A stretch of 40,609 nt of DNA, from positions 1 to 40,609 of the forward strand of contig JANQRV010000412.1 of the NCBI GenBank assembly GCA_028284395.1, read 5' to 3'. The translations under genes and the position numbers were made by a program. The DNA comes from Saprospiraceae bacterium. GTDB lineage: Bacteria; Bacteroidota; Bacteroidia; Chitinophagales; Saprospiraceae. Positions 23,377 to 32,423 of the stretch are shown in pieces. Below the pieces are notes generated by a model. It ran no database searches. It was not told where the DNA came from and worked only from the letters and a program-made list of their open reading frames with translations. The stretch's first letter is position 1. Each line of letters begins with the position of its first letter.

Positions 23377-24747
23377 TTAGTCAAACAATTCTTCTAATTT
23401 CTGTTCGAGGCTGTGGCCGCGAAGGTTACGGGCAATAATTTTACCCTCTTCATCGAGTAGAATAGTATGCGGAATAGCAGTGATGTTATACATTTTTGCG
23501 ACCTCATTTTTCCAACCTTTCAGGTCGCTGACGTGCTTCCACTCCAATTTATCAGTAGCAATGGCTTTTAACCAACGGTCTTTATTGTTATCAAGGCTGA
23601 CGCCAAGAATTTCAAACCCCTGATCTCTATATTTTTTATAAAGGGATACTACATGTGGGTTTTCCCTGCGACAGGGACCGCACCAACTCGCCCAGAAGTC
23701 TACCAAAAGAACTTTTCCTCGAAAATCGCTCAAATTAATCTCTTCCCCTTCCGGCGATTTTTGCACAAAATTGGGCGCTTGTCCTCCCAAAAGAAAGGGT
23801 TTGATCTGATCCACCTGCTTTTGCAAATCAGTCGTTGCCGCGACATCCAATTCTTTGTATTCGGAAATAAATCTTTCGGCCAAGGGAATGAAGTTGGGAT
23901 GATTTTTCTGATTCAAAATTACAATTGCTCCGGACATAGCCAATTTTCTGGCCTTACTGCCTTCCGGGATTTGATCGATCACTGCTTCCAGGTGGCGCAT
24001 GTGTCGATCTTTGTCCATTGCAGCGGCAGTCAAGGTATATGCATAACCCTTTAAAGCTTCGAACAGCCAGGAAGATCGATTATAATGCTCGTCAGAAAGG
24101 TCCGCAAAGCGGAAAAACTCACCGGCAAAATAGTGGATTTCGTTAGGATATTCCTTAGTGTTATTTTGAAATGACAGATAGGTATTGACCGCTACAATAC
24201 TCGCAAAATAAGGGTTTTCCTCCTTCAAGGACTCCAAAAGGTCTAACTTCTGATCATCAAGATCTCTCATTTTGGCTGCTACGGCCTTTCTGTCTTCGTT
24301 GGTTTTAGCGGATCGAAATTCCCGGGCGTATTTGCCATGTAGATTCCGGAGGCGAGACATGTGTGCTTTCAGTTTAATGTATTCTTTGTTGATAACAGAT
24401 TCTTCAATGGTTAACTCGAAACTTTTACCACATTGTCCCTTTATGACCACTTCTTCCTCAGATCCCAAAATGATGGGTTTGACTTTGGTTGGCTCATTGC
24501 CGATGTAGTAAAAGGAAGGTTCGGATTTGGGAACATTAAAGGTATAAAGACTATCAGATTTGACCTTCGCTACCAGCAGAGGCCGGAATGCCGCTCCGTC
24601 AAATTCGAACAATTGAAGTGTTCCGCCACATGCGTTCACAGTACAGGTAACGGTGATTTCATCCCCTTTGACCAGGGCTTCATCGATTGCCGACAATTGC
24701 ATGTAAAAGAGAGAAAAGATGGTAAACAGCATATATTTAAATTCCAT
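23377..24747 (-). CDS. TlpA-type thioredoxin-like protein with N-terminal DUF4369-like domain
   Basis: A 456-residue exported protein (signal peptide about residues 1-19). The N-terminal region (about 25-125) has the beta-rich pattern of DUF4369 domains, followed by a helical linker (about 125-310). From about residue 320 comes a TlpA/AhpC-TSA thioredoxin fold with F-W-A-S-W-C-G-P-C (about residue 350) and the cis-Pro region A-I-P-H-T. Bacteroidota encode many such extracytoplasmic oxidoreductases; they reduce or rearrange thiols in periplasmic or surface proteins. The substrate is unknown. It is convergent with the M16 gene and has no operon partner. Confidence 0.88.
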   Translation of the reverse strand: MEFKYMLFTIFSLFYMQLSAIDEALVKGDEITVTCTVNACGGTLQLFEFDGAAFRPLLVAKVKSDSLYTFNVPKSEPSFYYIGNEPTKVKPIILGSEEEVVIKGQCGKSFELTIEESVINKEYIKLKAHMSRLRNLHGKYAREFRSAKTNEDRKAVAAKMRDLDDQKLDLLESLKEENPYFASIVAVNTYLSFQNNTKEYPNEIHYFAGEFFRFADLSDEHYNRSSWLFEALKGYAYTLTAAAMDKDRHMRHLEAVIDQIPEGSKARKLAMSGAIVILNQKNHPNFIPLAERFISEYKELDVAATTDLQKQVDQIKPFLLGGQAPNFVQKSPEGEEINLSDFRGKVLLVDFWASWCGPCRRENPHVVSLYKKYRDQGFEILGVSLDNNKDRWLKAIATDKLEWKHVSDLKGWKNEVAKMYNITAIPHTILLDEEGKIIARNLRGHSLEQKLEELFD

Positions 24748-24943
24748 ATCGGATCGTTTTTTCCGTAAAATTACTGGTAATACTTTGAAATTACAATCTT
24801 GATGATGGGAATACCAAAATGGAGTTTGTCAGTTGTCCGCGACCATTCATCGTTAAGATTCTACTAACTTGTCTAATGCTTTTTTTTGATAGAAACAATT
24901 GTTTAACTTTAATAGTTAGTAAAGAAGAGCAAAATCATTACTT

Positions 24944-25390
24944 ATGGAAGGAAAGAATGAATTCAAAGTGAATGGTAAACCTATCAATCTTATCATTGGA
25001 TTGGTTGTACTTGCCGTCTTCATTATAGGTCTCCTAAACCTGGCACGGTTTCTTTATTACATCTTCAGTTTCCTAGCACCGGTACTGCTGATCGCAACGG
25101 CGATTATTGACCATAAGGTGATCCTCAATTACGGTAAATGGATTGTTCAGTTGGTCAATAAGAATCCACTAATGGGAATTGCGGCAGGTTTGTTAAGCCT
25201 CTTCTTTTATCCGGTAGTTGCTGCTTTTCTTTTTAGTAAAGCCATGTTTAAAAAACAATTGAAGCAGGCTGAGAACAAGGAAAAGGAAGAGTTCATTAAT
25301 TTTGAAGAAATGGATTCCAAGCCACTGAAAGTACCCGAGGTGAGGAAAGAGGGGGCAGGCTCTTCAGAATACGAAGATCTCATTGATTAA
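24944..25390 (+). CDS. Conserved membrane protein, unknown function
   Basis: A 148-residue protein with hydrophobic segments at about residues 15-35 and 36-56 and a further one at about 78-98, then a charged Lys/Glu-rich cytoplasmic tail ending in E-Y-E-D-L-I-D. I do not recognise a named domain. It lies 30 bp before the glycosyltransferase gene on the same strand, so they are probably co-transcribed. The acidic tail could serve as a protein-binding segment, but that is a guess. Confidence 0.7.
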   Translation: MEGKNEFKVNGKPINLIIGLVVLAVFIIGLLNLARFLYYIFSFLAPVLLIATAIIDHKVILNYGKWIVQLVNKNPLMGIAAGLLSLFFYPVVAAFLFSKAMFKKQLKQAENKEKEEFINFEEMDSKPLKVPEVRKEGAGSSEYEDLID

Positions 25391-25420
25391 TCTACGGAGA
25401 TTCCCGGGTTGACAATTTTC

Positions 25421-26554
25421 ATGATTATCAGCCTCATCATAGCTCTTGTCTATGTTTGGATAATTGGCTTGTATTTGTCAAATTGGCGGCAGCTTCCTTC
25501 CAGTGTGTTGCCAGAAGATTTCAGAGGTGAGACTTTCATTTCTGTTATTGTTCCTGCTCGCAATGAAGCGCACAATATTGCGTCTTGTCTGGATGCTCTT
25601 CTAAGACAAGACTATCCGTCCGACCTTTATGAAGTCATTGTAGTCGATGACTATTCGACCGACGAAACCTCCTCCATCACCCAGTCTTTTAGGTCGGATA
25701 GATTTCACCTCATTCAATTGTCCAAAGTGCTGGACCATCCTCCTGCTCTTGCATTTAAGAAGAAAGCAATCGAAGTGGGTATTCGCCGGGCGAAAGGAAC
25801 GCTTATTGCTACAATCGATGCAGATTGCATGGCGCCACGAGAATGGCTACGTTATTTAGCTTTTCAATTGGAAAAACACAATGCGGCTTTCATTGCCGGG
25901 CCTGTAAGTTTTTATCAGGAAGCCAATAGGTTTGAAAAATTTCAGGCGCTTGACTTTTTAGGAATGATGATCATAACCGGGGCAGGAATTCAGGGGCAAT
26001 TCATGCATATGTGCAATGGGGCAAATTTAGCTTATACTCGAGTTGCTTTTGAAAGGGTAGATGGCTTTGCAGGAATCGACCACATCGCTTCTGGAGATGA
26101 TATGCTTTTGATGCAAAAGGTGGTGGAGGCTTATCCGGAGGGCATTTCTTTTATCAAGGCCAAGGAGGCTTTGGTATTGACCAAAGCAAAACCGGATGTC
26201 CAATCTTTTATCAGGCAAAGGGTCCGTTGGGCGACCAAATCAAATAGTTATCGAGAAAAGCAGGTTACGGCCATCTTGGCGGTCGTTTTTTTACTGTGCA
26301 CTTTTATTGTTGCAAGTTTTCTATTGATTCCTTTCTGGGGTTGGCCGGCAGTTGGGCTGTTTTCTGGTCTATTGATCGTCAAAACGTTGGCAGATTATCG
26401 ATTGCTTTCCGAAGCAACGCGTTTTTTTGGTCGTCGCGATCTCATGGTAAATTTTTGTGTGTCCCAGGTTTTCCACGTTCTCTATATAGTGCTAATTGGC
26501 GTGATTGCAAACCTGAGGAAGGAATATGAATGGAAAGGACGTCGTGTGCAATAA
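25421..26554 (+). CDS. Membrane glycosyltransferase, family 2
   Basis: A 377-residue enzyme with one N-terminal membrane helix (about 2-22), a GT-A catalytic domain, and two or three C-terminal helices (about 285-365). Motifs are S-V-I-V-P-A-R-N-E at the start of the fold, V-V-D-D-Y-S-T-D-E-T, the metal-binding A-T-I-D-A-D-C, A-S-G-D-D-M and the Q-R-V-R-W motif typical of processive or lipid-linked GT2 enzymes. It probably transfers a sugar to a lipid or envelope glycan. The ATG at 25421 is preferred over a TTG four codons upstream; both keep the first helix. The preceding membrane protein is likely in the same operon. Confidence 0.9.
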   Translation: MIISLIIALVYVWIIGLYLSNWRQLPSSVLPEDFRGETFISVIVPARNEAHNIASCLDALLRQDYPSDLYEVIVVDDYSTDETSSITQSFRSDRFHLIQLSKVLDHPPALAFKKKAIEVGIRRAKGTLIATIDADCMAPREWLRYLAFQLEKHNAAFIAGPVSFYQEANRFEKFQALDFLGMMIITGAGIQGQFMHMCNGANLAYTRVAFERVDGFAGIDHIASGDDMLLMQKVVEAYPEGISFIKAKEALVLTKAKPDVQSFIRQRVRWATKSNSYREKQVTAILAVVFLLCTFIVASFLLIPFWGWPAVGLFSGLLIVKTLADYRLLSEATRFFGRRDLMVNFCVSQVFHVLYIVLIGVIANLRKEYEWKGRRVQ

Positions 26555-26577
26555 TTAACTCATTTAAAGAAATTAAA

Positions 26578-27090
26578 ATGTATTATCAATCTCTATTTCC
26601 GTTGGTCTTTATTTGCTTTTGTTTCTTCAGTTGTAACAATAGCATTGAGGCAGTCAAGGCACCAGAAGATATTGAAGCAATTGATGATATGGAAAAACCT
26701 GACCCAAGTAAACTGGCAGCGGTATTGTCAGTAGCTGTTTCCGGCAATGAAGGTAGATATACCTTCAATGTTGAAATCGGCAGTCCTGATACCGGCTGCG
26801 ATCAGTATGCCGATTGGTGGGAAGTCATCGATGAAAATGGACAATTAAAATATCGCCGTATTTTGGCACATAGCCACGTTAACGAACAGCCATTTAAGCG
26901 CAGCGGTGGACCAGTGCCGGTCAATGCTGATGATCGGCTTTTCGTTAGAGCGCATATGAATAATACCGGATATGGCATTGAGGTGATGAGCGGATCCGTT
27001 CAAGAGGGTTTTAAGGAAGATTCGTTAGAAGTTGATTTTGCAGTTGATTTGGCAAAGGAAGATCCATTGCCGGCAGATTGTGACTTCTAA
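26578..27090 (+). CDS. Lipoprotein, unknown function
   Basis: A 170-residue protein. The start at the ATG at 26578 gives a lipoprotein signal peptide (M-Y-Y-Q-S then a hydrophobic run ending F-F-S-C, Cys19), whereas the frame upstream overlaps the glycosyltransferase gene. The mature domain has a distinctive patch T-G-C-D-Q-Y-A-D-W-W-E-V, then R-R-I-L-A-H-S-H-V-N-E-Q-P-F and A-H-M-N-N-T-G-Y-G. The His and Asp/Trp clusters suggest ligand or metal binding. I recall similar Bacteroidota lipoproteins without function. Its stop overlaps the start of the next gene (TAATG). Confidence 0.75.
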   Translation: MYYQSLFPLVFICFCFFSCNNSIEAVKAPEDIEAIDDMEKPDPSKLAAVLSVAVSGNEGRYTFNVEIGSPDTGCDQYADWWEVIDENGQLKYRRILAHSHVNEQPFKRSGGPVPVNADDRLFVRAHMNNTGYGIEVMSGSVQEGFKEDSLEVDFAVDLAKEDPLPADCDF

Positions 27091-27605
27091 TGTCAAACGC
27101 CAAAGTAATTGTGATAACCGGTCCATGCGGAGTTGGGAAAACGACATTGACCACAATGATCGCTCATCAATTGGGGGGACTGCGTATCAGCGGAGACGAG
27201 ATAAAACATGCGCTCTTTCCGGAAATTGCTGATATTACGGATCATCCCGAAAAATTGAAGTTCATTAAGGACCTCTTGTTCAATAAGAGCAAAATCAATT
27301 TTGAAAATGGTCATACTGTGATTATTGACTACGTAATTTTGGGGCGGGAATATATAGCAAGGTTTCAGCAAGAATTCAAAGAAGATTTATTGTTCTGGGT
27401 TTTGTTGCCCAGTAAAGCTGTGATTTATGCCAGGGATGAGCGTAGAGCATGTTGGTCTTCCGGTAGAACGGTGATTGATTCGCTGTATGAGAAGTATCTG
27501 GAACTCATCCCTTTGATCGGAGAAGCAAACTATATTGATAATGGCGGGGAAACTCCGGAGGAATCGGTAAAGAAAGTGGTGGAACTGGTGAGACAAAAAA
27601 CATGA
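27090..27605 (+). CDS. P-loop kinase-like ATPase
   Basis: A 171-residue P-loop protein with Walker A G-P-C-G-V-G-K-T-T (residues 11-19), a likely substrate or lid segment I-S-G-D-E-I-K-H, and a Walker B-like strand T-V-I-I-D-Y-V-I. Size and layout resemble small-molecule kinases (AAA_33, shikimate- or gluconate-kinase-like), but the substrate cannot be told. It starts within the stop codon of the lipoprotein gene (TAATG), so the two are translationally coupled. PsuG begins 81 bp downstream. The classical pseudouridine kinase PsuK belongs to the PfkB family, so this protein is not an obvious substitute. Confidence 0.82.
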   Translation: MSNAKVIVITGPCGVGKTTLTTMIAHQLGGLRISGDEIKHALFPEIADITDHPEKLKFIKDLLFNKSKINFENGHTVIIDYVILGREYIARFQQEFKEDLLFWVLLPSKAVIYARDERRACWSSGRTVIDSLYEKYLELIPLIGEANYIDNGGETPEESVKKVVELVRQKT

Positions 27606-27686
27606 CTTTTACGATCGAATGCATTGTTTCACGTCTTTAAAAAACACCACCCATTTATAGTACGTACATTAAAGATCTGCAAAAAA

Positions 27687-28604
27687 ATGCTGCGAATACA
27701 ACCGGAAATTCAACATGCCCTCAGGCATCAGAAACCAGTAATAGCACTCGAATCGACCATCATTACCCATGGCATGCCCTATCCCCAAAATGTTGAAACG
27801 GCACTAAAAGTCGAAAAAGCGGTACGCGATAATGGCGCAGTTCCCGCGACGATTGCCATCGTTGGGGGAGTTTTGAGGGTCGGTCTGGACCTCGATGATA
27901 TAACGCTACTGGGACAAGCAGGGCAGGGTGTCCTCAAAACCAGCCGCCGCGATTTGCCATATGTCGTCAGCCGGAAAAAGAATGGTGCCACTACAGTCGC
28001 GGCTACCATGATCATTGCGGAGATGGCCGGATTATCGATTTTTGCTACCGGGGGTATAGGTGGAGTACATCGAGGAGCCACAGCAAGTATGGATATTTCG
28101 GCTGATTTGCAGGAACTTGGAAGGACCAATGTAGCAGTAGTTAGTGCGGGAGCAAAAGCCATTCTTGATATACCGCTAACTCTTGAATATCTCGAGACAA
28201 TGGGTGTTCCTGTGATTGGCTATAAATGTGATGAATTCCCATCCTTTTACAGTCGGGAGAGTGGTCAAAAAGTAGATTGTAGATTGAATACTCCATCGGA
28301 GATTGCTGCGTACTTGCTGACGAAATGGCAAATGAAATTAGAGGGAGGAGTATTGATTGCGAACCCGATCCCAAAGAGGGCAGCGATGGCTTATGAGGCC
28401 ATCAATCCCGCTATTGAGCAAGCTGTAGAGGAAGCCGGTTTAAAGGGGATAAAGGGGAAGGATATAACACCATTTTTGCTAGGCAGAATTGTGGAGCTGA
28501 CTGGTGGTAAAAGCCTGGAAGCCAATATCCAGCTGATTTTGAATAATGCAGCATTGGCCGCCCGCATTGCTGCTGCAATGATTATTGAGAAGGATAATTT
28601 GTGA
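27687..28604 (+). CDS. psuG: Pseudouridine-5'-phosphate glycosidase
   Basis: A 305-residue enzyme that reversibly splits pseudouridine 5'-phosphate into uracil and ribose 5-phosphate, used in salvage of modified RNA. Family motifs are A-L-E-S-T-I-I-T-H-G-M (Glu22), T-T-V-A-A-T-M, A-T-G-G-I-G-G-V-H-R-G (His128) and S-A-G-A-K-A-I-L-D-I with the catalytic lysine Lys157. N-P-I-P occurs near residue 240. The ATG at 27687 gives normal family length; the TTG 21 codons upstream has no conserved sequence after it. No PfkB-type pseudouridine kinase gene is nearby. Confidence 0.95.
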   Translation: MLRIQPEIQHALRHQKPVIALESTIITHGMPYPQNVETALKVEKAVRDNGAVPATIAIVGGVLRVGLDLDDITLLGQAGQGVLKTSRRDLPYVVSRKKNGATTVAATMIIAEMAGLSIFATGGIGGVHRGATASMDISADLQELGRTNVAVVSAGAKAILDIPLTLEYLETMGVPVIGYKCDEFPSFYSRESGQKVDCRLNTPSEIAAYLLTKWQMKLEGGVLIANPIPKRAAMAYEAINPAIEQAVEEAGLKGIKGKDITPFLLGRIVELTGGKSLEANIQLILNNAALAARIAAAMIIEKDNL

Positions 28605-28653
28605 ACCCGTCAATTTTACTTACTTTGTAGTAGAATTTTTTCTATATCATTTT

Positions 28654-31600
28654 ATGTGGAAATACGGGTTAATATTACAATTATGCTTCTTGTGTAAATT
28701 TTCCTATGGACAGTTCAGTGATACACAAATAAAAGTCTACGGTTTTGATCAAGGTCTCAGTCACCGAAATGTATTCAAGGTGCAACAGGATACGAGTGGT
28801 TTCATCTGGGTGGCAACAATTAATGGGCTGAACCGTTTCGACGGTTATGAATTCTTACAATACAACAGCCGGAATAAGGACCACCGGATTCCAAACGATG
28901 TGATATCCGATATGTTGATCGATGATCACAATAATATTTGGCTATCTAATCCAGACTACATCACTTCGCTTAATCCCACCACAAATGAAACTTATTCGCT
29001 TCAGATCAAGAAAGGCAATATCGTTAGAAGAGAGAGCTGGGTGCCACACAGTCTTTTTCTGGATCTGAATGGAACAATATGGGCAGCTACTTATGATGAA
29101 AAGTCAGCGAATAATTTTGTACAGAATATTGAGGAAGACTTCTCTGTACAGACGCTTTTCGAGGTAGCTGGCAACTACATCAAGCGACCAATCACCCAAT
29201 GCCAACAATCTTATTTCGTTGGTGCCTTTGAAGAAGAGCTTTGGCGTATTGACGAAGAAAAGCAGATTGTCGAAAAAATCGATTTTGCTCCTTATTCAAA
29301 AAGTAAAACCCCCGGCCGGATTGTACAGCTCCAAACTGTGGGGAACACCGTTTGGGTATTGCTGATGGATGGAGAAGTATTTTCTTATGATCCCGATGAC
29401 CGAGAAGTAAGAAGACACGAGATGAGTGAGTCTATTCAGGGAAAGGGTTTAATGGAATCTTTTCTGATCGAGGAAGATGGGGATATTTGGGTCGGAGGAC
29501 GCGGGAATCTGTGGTTTTTCAGTACACTAACCAAACAGGTGACGGATTATGATACCCTGGTCAATCAGGCGATTAAGAATACGTGTTATTACCGGCAAAT
29601 ATTTTGCGATAATACTGGGGTGATCTGGATTGCTACCGATTTTGGATTGGTCAAACTCTCTCAATCACAGGATTTATTTACGAACTATCTGGATGGGGGT
29701 AGTGAGTACTGCAGCAATGTATACTGTAGTACACGGGGACTGGCCGAAGATGATGAGGGTAATATCTATATTTCGTATTACAATTCTATTCATGTCCTAA
29801 ACCCCGAGAACAATGGCCTCCGACTCCTGTTTCCGTCCAACGACTATTTTAATTACCCCTTTGGTCTAATTCATTACGACAATGCTTTATGGACGGGCAA
29901 TGGTCGTCGGATCGATCTCGAGACGCTGGTAGTAGATACCTTGATCTACAAGCCAATCGAAGATCGGGGCGCAGTAATGCTGGACAACGATGAAGAAATC
30001 TGGTTTGGCTTCCAGGAACTTCTTTACAAATACAATCCGAGAACCGAGGTCCTGATCCCTTATGAAGACGGAATGGGGCGTTGGGATAGTCTTGATGGCA
30101 TAATTTCTCATCTTTATCAAGGGAAAACCGGCAATTACATCTACGTGGCGACGCTTGGAAATGGCGTTTTTCAGATTGACAAGTCCCAAGGACGAATCGA
30201 TCATTATCACAGTGGTGAGAGCAGTCCCGTTAAACTACTTCACAACCAGGTGAATGCCGTATATGAAGATGATTTCGGGTATTTATGGCTTTCGACAGGT
30301 TTGGGACTTCATAAGATCGACTTGGCGACTAATTCGTTGCAGGTCTATACTACCGAAAATGGGCTTCCCAATAATTTTATCAATGGTCTGTTATCTGAGG
30401 GAGATACCAGCATGTGGGTAAGTACCGATCACGGCTTATCACGAATCAGTGTTTGGCAAGAGACGACTACTAATTTTTTTGAACAAGATGGACTTTCTTC
30501 CAATGAATTCAATCGCATTTCCTTTTATAAATCCAGGGATGGACGGATGTATTTTGGCGGTTTAAATGGTGTCAATGCTTTCCACCCGGGCTTGCGCTAT
30601 CTGAATCGCCGGGTAGAACAAAATGAAGGGCGGCCGATTTTTACTAGTTTTTCAAAGTTTGATGATAGTAACGATAGTCTCTACCTCAGAAGCTCCGGAA
30701 TTCGATCGGGCGAGAAGATAAATTTGACGCACAACGATAAAATATTCACCATCAATTTTGCATTGGCAAATTACCAATTGATGGGTAATCAATTTACCTA
30801 CTTCCTGGACGGTTATGAAAAAGATTGGTCAGAGCCTTCGTCGATCAATACAGCACGTTATAACAACATTCCGCCGGGTAACTATACTTTTCGCGTACGA
30901 GGCCGAGCTGTTGGAAAAGATTGGAACAAAGAAGAGATCACCCTCCAAATTCGCATGAAAGAGGCCTTCTATTATACCTGGTGGTTCTGGACTCTTTGTG
31001 CCGGCCTGATTACCGGTGGTGTTTGGTGTTTTATGCGCTATCGGATTTACCTTATTGAGAAGCGGGAAATAGAACTTGAGCAGCAGGTTAAGTTAAGGAC
31101 GGAGGAGCTAGAAAAGGAGAAACACAAATCCGAAGAACTGTTGCTCAATATATTGCCCGCCGAGATTGCCGATGAGCTCAAAAGGACCGGTGTGGCAAAG
31201 GCCAAAAGACACGAATCAGTTACGGTCATGTTTTCGGATTTTAAGAGTTTTACAAAGATTTCTGAAAAGATGGAACCGGAAGAACTGGTAGCAGAGATTG
31301 ATGAGTGCTTTCGGGCCTTTGATAAGATCGTAGAGAAATACGATTTGGAGAAAATTAAAACGATTGGCGATGCCTATTTATGTGTGGGCGGTATTGCTGG
31401 AGGTGGCCCGAAGGATGCGAAGCGCATCATTCAGGCCGCACTAGAAATCCAGAAGTTCTTGCAAGAGACGGCCATTACAAAAAAAGCTTCAAATACTCCT
31501 TATTTCGAAGCGCGGATCGGAATCCACACGGGGCCGATCGTAGCAGGAATTGTGGGCATCAAGAAATTCGTATACGATATTTGGGGGAATACAGTAAATA

Positions 31601-31776
31601 TTGCTTCACGGATGGAAACCAACGGCGAAGTCGGTAAAGTGAACATCTCCGAAACTACCTATGAGTTGATCAAATCAGACTTTCATTTCAATCAACACGG
31701 TATTTTCACAGAAATGGAGCGTGTGCCCATGAAAATGTATTTTGTCGAGGGCATCATTGAGGAAATAGGCGCCTGA
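28654..31776 (+). CDS. Propeller-sensor receptor adenylate cyclase (class III)
   Basis: A 1040-residue one-component receptor. The ATG at 28654 gives a signal peptide (residues 1-19, ending S-Y-G-Q). Residues about 25-680 carry two-component-regulator propeller repeats (for example F-I-W-V-A-T-I-N-G-L-N-R-F-D-G), then a Y_Y_Y domain (about 690-765), one membrane helix (about 773-795) and a coiled coil (about 800-830). The class III cyclase domain (about 850-1035) has metal aspartates Asp862 (F-S-D-F) and Asp906 (I-G-D-A-Y), adenine-specifying Lys902 and Asp975 (Y-D-I-W-G-N), and transition-state Asn982 and Arg986. All are intact, so it should make cAMP in response to an outside signal, possibly a glycan as in related hybrid sensors. 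Confidence 0.93.
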   Translation: MWKYGLILQLCFLCKFSYGQFSDTQIKVYGFDQGLSHRNVFKVQQDTSGFIWVATINGLNRFDGYEFLQYNSRNKDHRIPNDVISDMLIDDHNNIWLSNPDYITSLNPTTNETYSLQIKKGNIVRRESWVPHSLFLDLNGTIWAATYDEKSANNFVQNIEEDFSVQTLFEVAGNYIKRPITQCQQSYFVGAFEEELWRIDEEKQIVEKIDFAPYSKSKTPGRIVQLQTVGNTVWVLLMDGEVFSYDPDDREVRRHEMSESIQGKGLMESFLIEEDGDIWVGGRGNLWFFSTLTKQVTDYDTLVNQAIKNTCYYRQIFCDNTGVIWIATDFGLVKLSQSQDLFTNYLDGGSEYCSNVYCSTRGLAEDDEGNIYISYYNSIHVLNPENNGLRLLFPSNDYFNYPFGLIHYDNALWTGNGRRIDLETLVVDTLIYKPIEDRGAVMLDNDEEIWFGFQELLYKYNPRTEVLIPYEDGMGRWDSLDGIISHLYQGKTGNYIYVATLGNGVFQIDKSQGRIDHYHSGESSPVKLLHNQVNAVYEDDFGYLWLSTGLGLHKIDLATNSLQVYTTENGLPNNFINGLLSEGDTSMWVSTDHGLSRISVWQETTTNFFEQDGLSSNEFNRISFYKSRDGRMYFGGLNGVNAFHPGLRYLNRRVEQNEGRPIFTSFSKFDDSNDSLYLRSSGIRSGEKINLTHNDKIFTINFALANYQLMGNQFTYFLDGYEKDWSEPSSINTARYNNIPPGNYTFRVRGRAVGKDWNKEEITLQIRMKEAFYYTWWFWTLCAGLITGGVWCFMRYRIYLIEKREIELEQQVKLRTEELEKEKHKSEELLLNILPAEIADELKRTGVAKAKRHESVTVMFSDFKSFTKISEKMEPEELVAEIDECFRAFDKIVEKYDLEKIKTIGDAYLCVGGIAGGGPKDAKRIIQAALEIQKFLQETAITKKASNTPYFEARIGIHTGPIVAGIVGIKKFVYDIWGNTVNIASRMETNGEVGKVNISETTYELIKSDFHFNQHGIFTEMERVPMKMYFVEGIIEEIGA

Positions 31777-31788
31777 CTTTACGCCGGG

Positions 31789-32304
31789 CTATTTCTTTTT
31801 CAGAATCAGCGAACTCACCAGTGTTACCAGCAAATCTACCGGGAAGATTTCTAAAAACGTAATTCCTATTTTATAGGGGAGATTGTTTTCATACAACTCC
31901 ATTGATTTTTTGGCGGCGTCTATCTTTTGTTGCATTTCGGTATCGCTTAGGCCGCTTTCTTTCAACTCTTGTACATAGTAGTTAAGGTATTGTTCACCAA
32001 AATCGGTGGCAATGGTATTGGAAATAATGAGCCAGCCAACAACATAGAAAGCGGAGACGATCAGTGCAATAAGGATGCCCGTTTTAAAGCCCTGGCCAAA
32101 ACTCATTCGTCCATCCAGGTGCTGGTCGCGATAATTTCTCATTCCAAAGAAAATCGTAGATAAGGCCAACAACATGGTGAGGTATCCGGTCAGTTGGCCA
32201 TATTCAAAATTGGGTTCGCTTCCCTGCAGAAGGATTCCTCCTAACATCAATGCGAAAATGATGATTCCTCCTAACAGTCCATAGCGAACAACTGGGCTTT
32301 GCAT
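31789..32304 (-). CDS. DUF4199-family membrane protein
   Basis: A 171-residue protein with four hydrophobic segments (about residues 9-27, 37-56, 75-100 and 140-165) and the DUF4199 layout: R-Y-G-L-L-G-G in the first helix, M-R-N-Y-R-D and the G-F-K-T-G segment, then a helical loop (Y-Y-V-Q-E-L-K-E-S-G-L-S) before the last helix. The ATG at 32304 is chosen; the TTG 11 codons upstream adds non-conserved residues. Function is unknown. It lies 119 bp downstream of the membrane LuxR-type gene on the same strand. Confidence 0.82.
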   Translation of the reverse strand: MQSPVVRYGLLGGIIIFALMLGGILLQGSEPNFEYGQLTGYLTMLLALSTIFFGMRNYRDQHLDGRMSFGQGFKTGILIALIVSAFYVVGWLIISNTIATDFGEQYLNYYVQELKESGLSDTEMQQKIDAAKKSMELYENNLPYKIGITFLEIFPVDLLVTLVSSLILKKK

Positions 32305-32423
32305 AGTCTTTTGATTTTTGGTGAATGGAATAAACAATCACAAATAGGAAGAAATTCAACAAAAATATTTCATACTTAAGTAGGGTTTTGGAGAATTCAT
32401 ACTAAAGTACGAGTGTTTTTAGC

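Noticed and set aside
28585-28653. TTG-initiated upstream extension of the receptor cyclase
   Set aside because: It overlaps the end of psuG and hides a good signal peptide beginning at the ATG at 28654.
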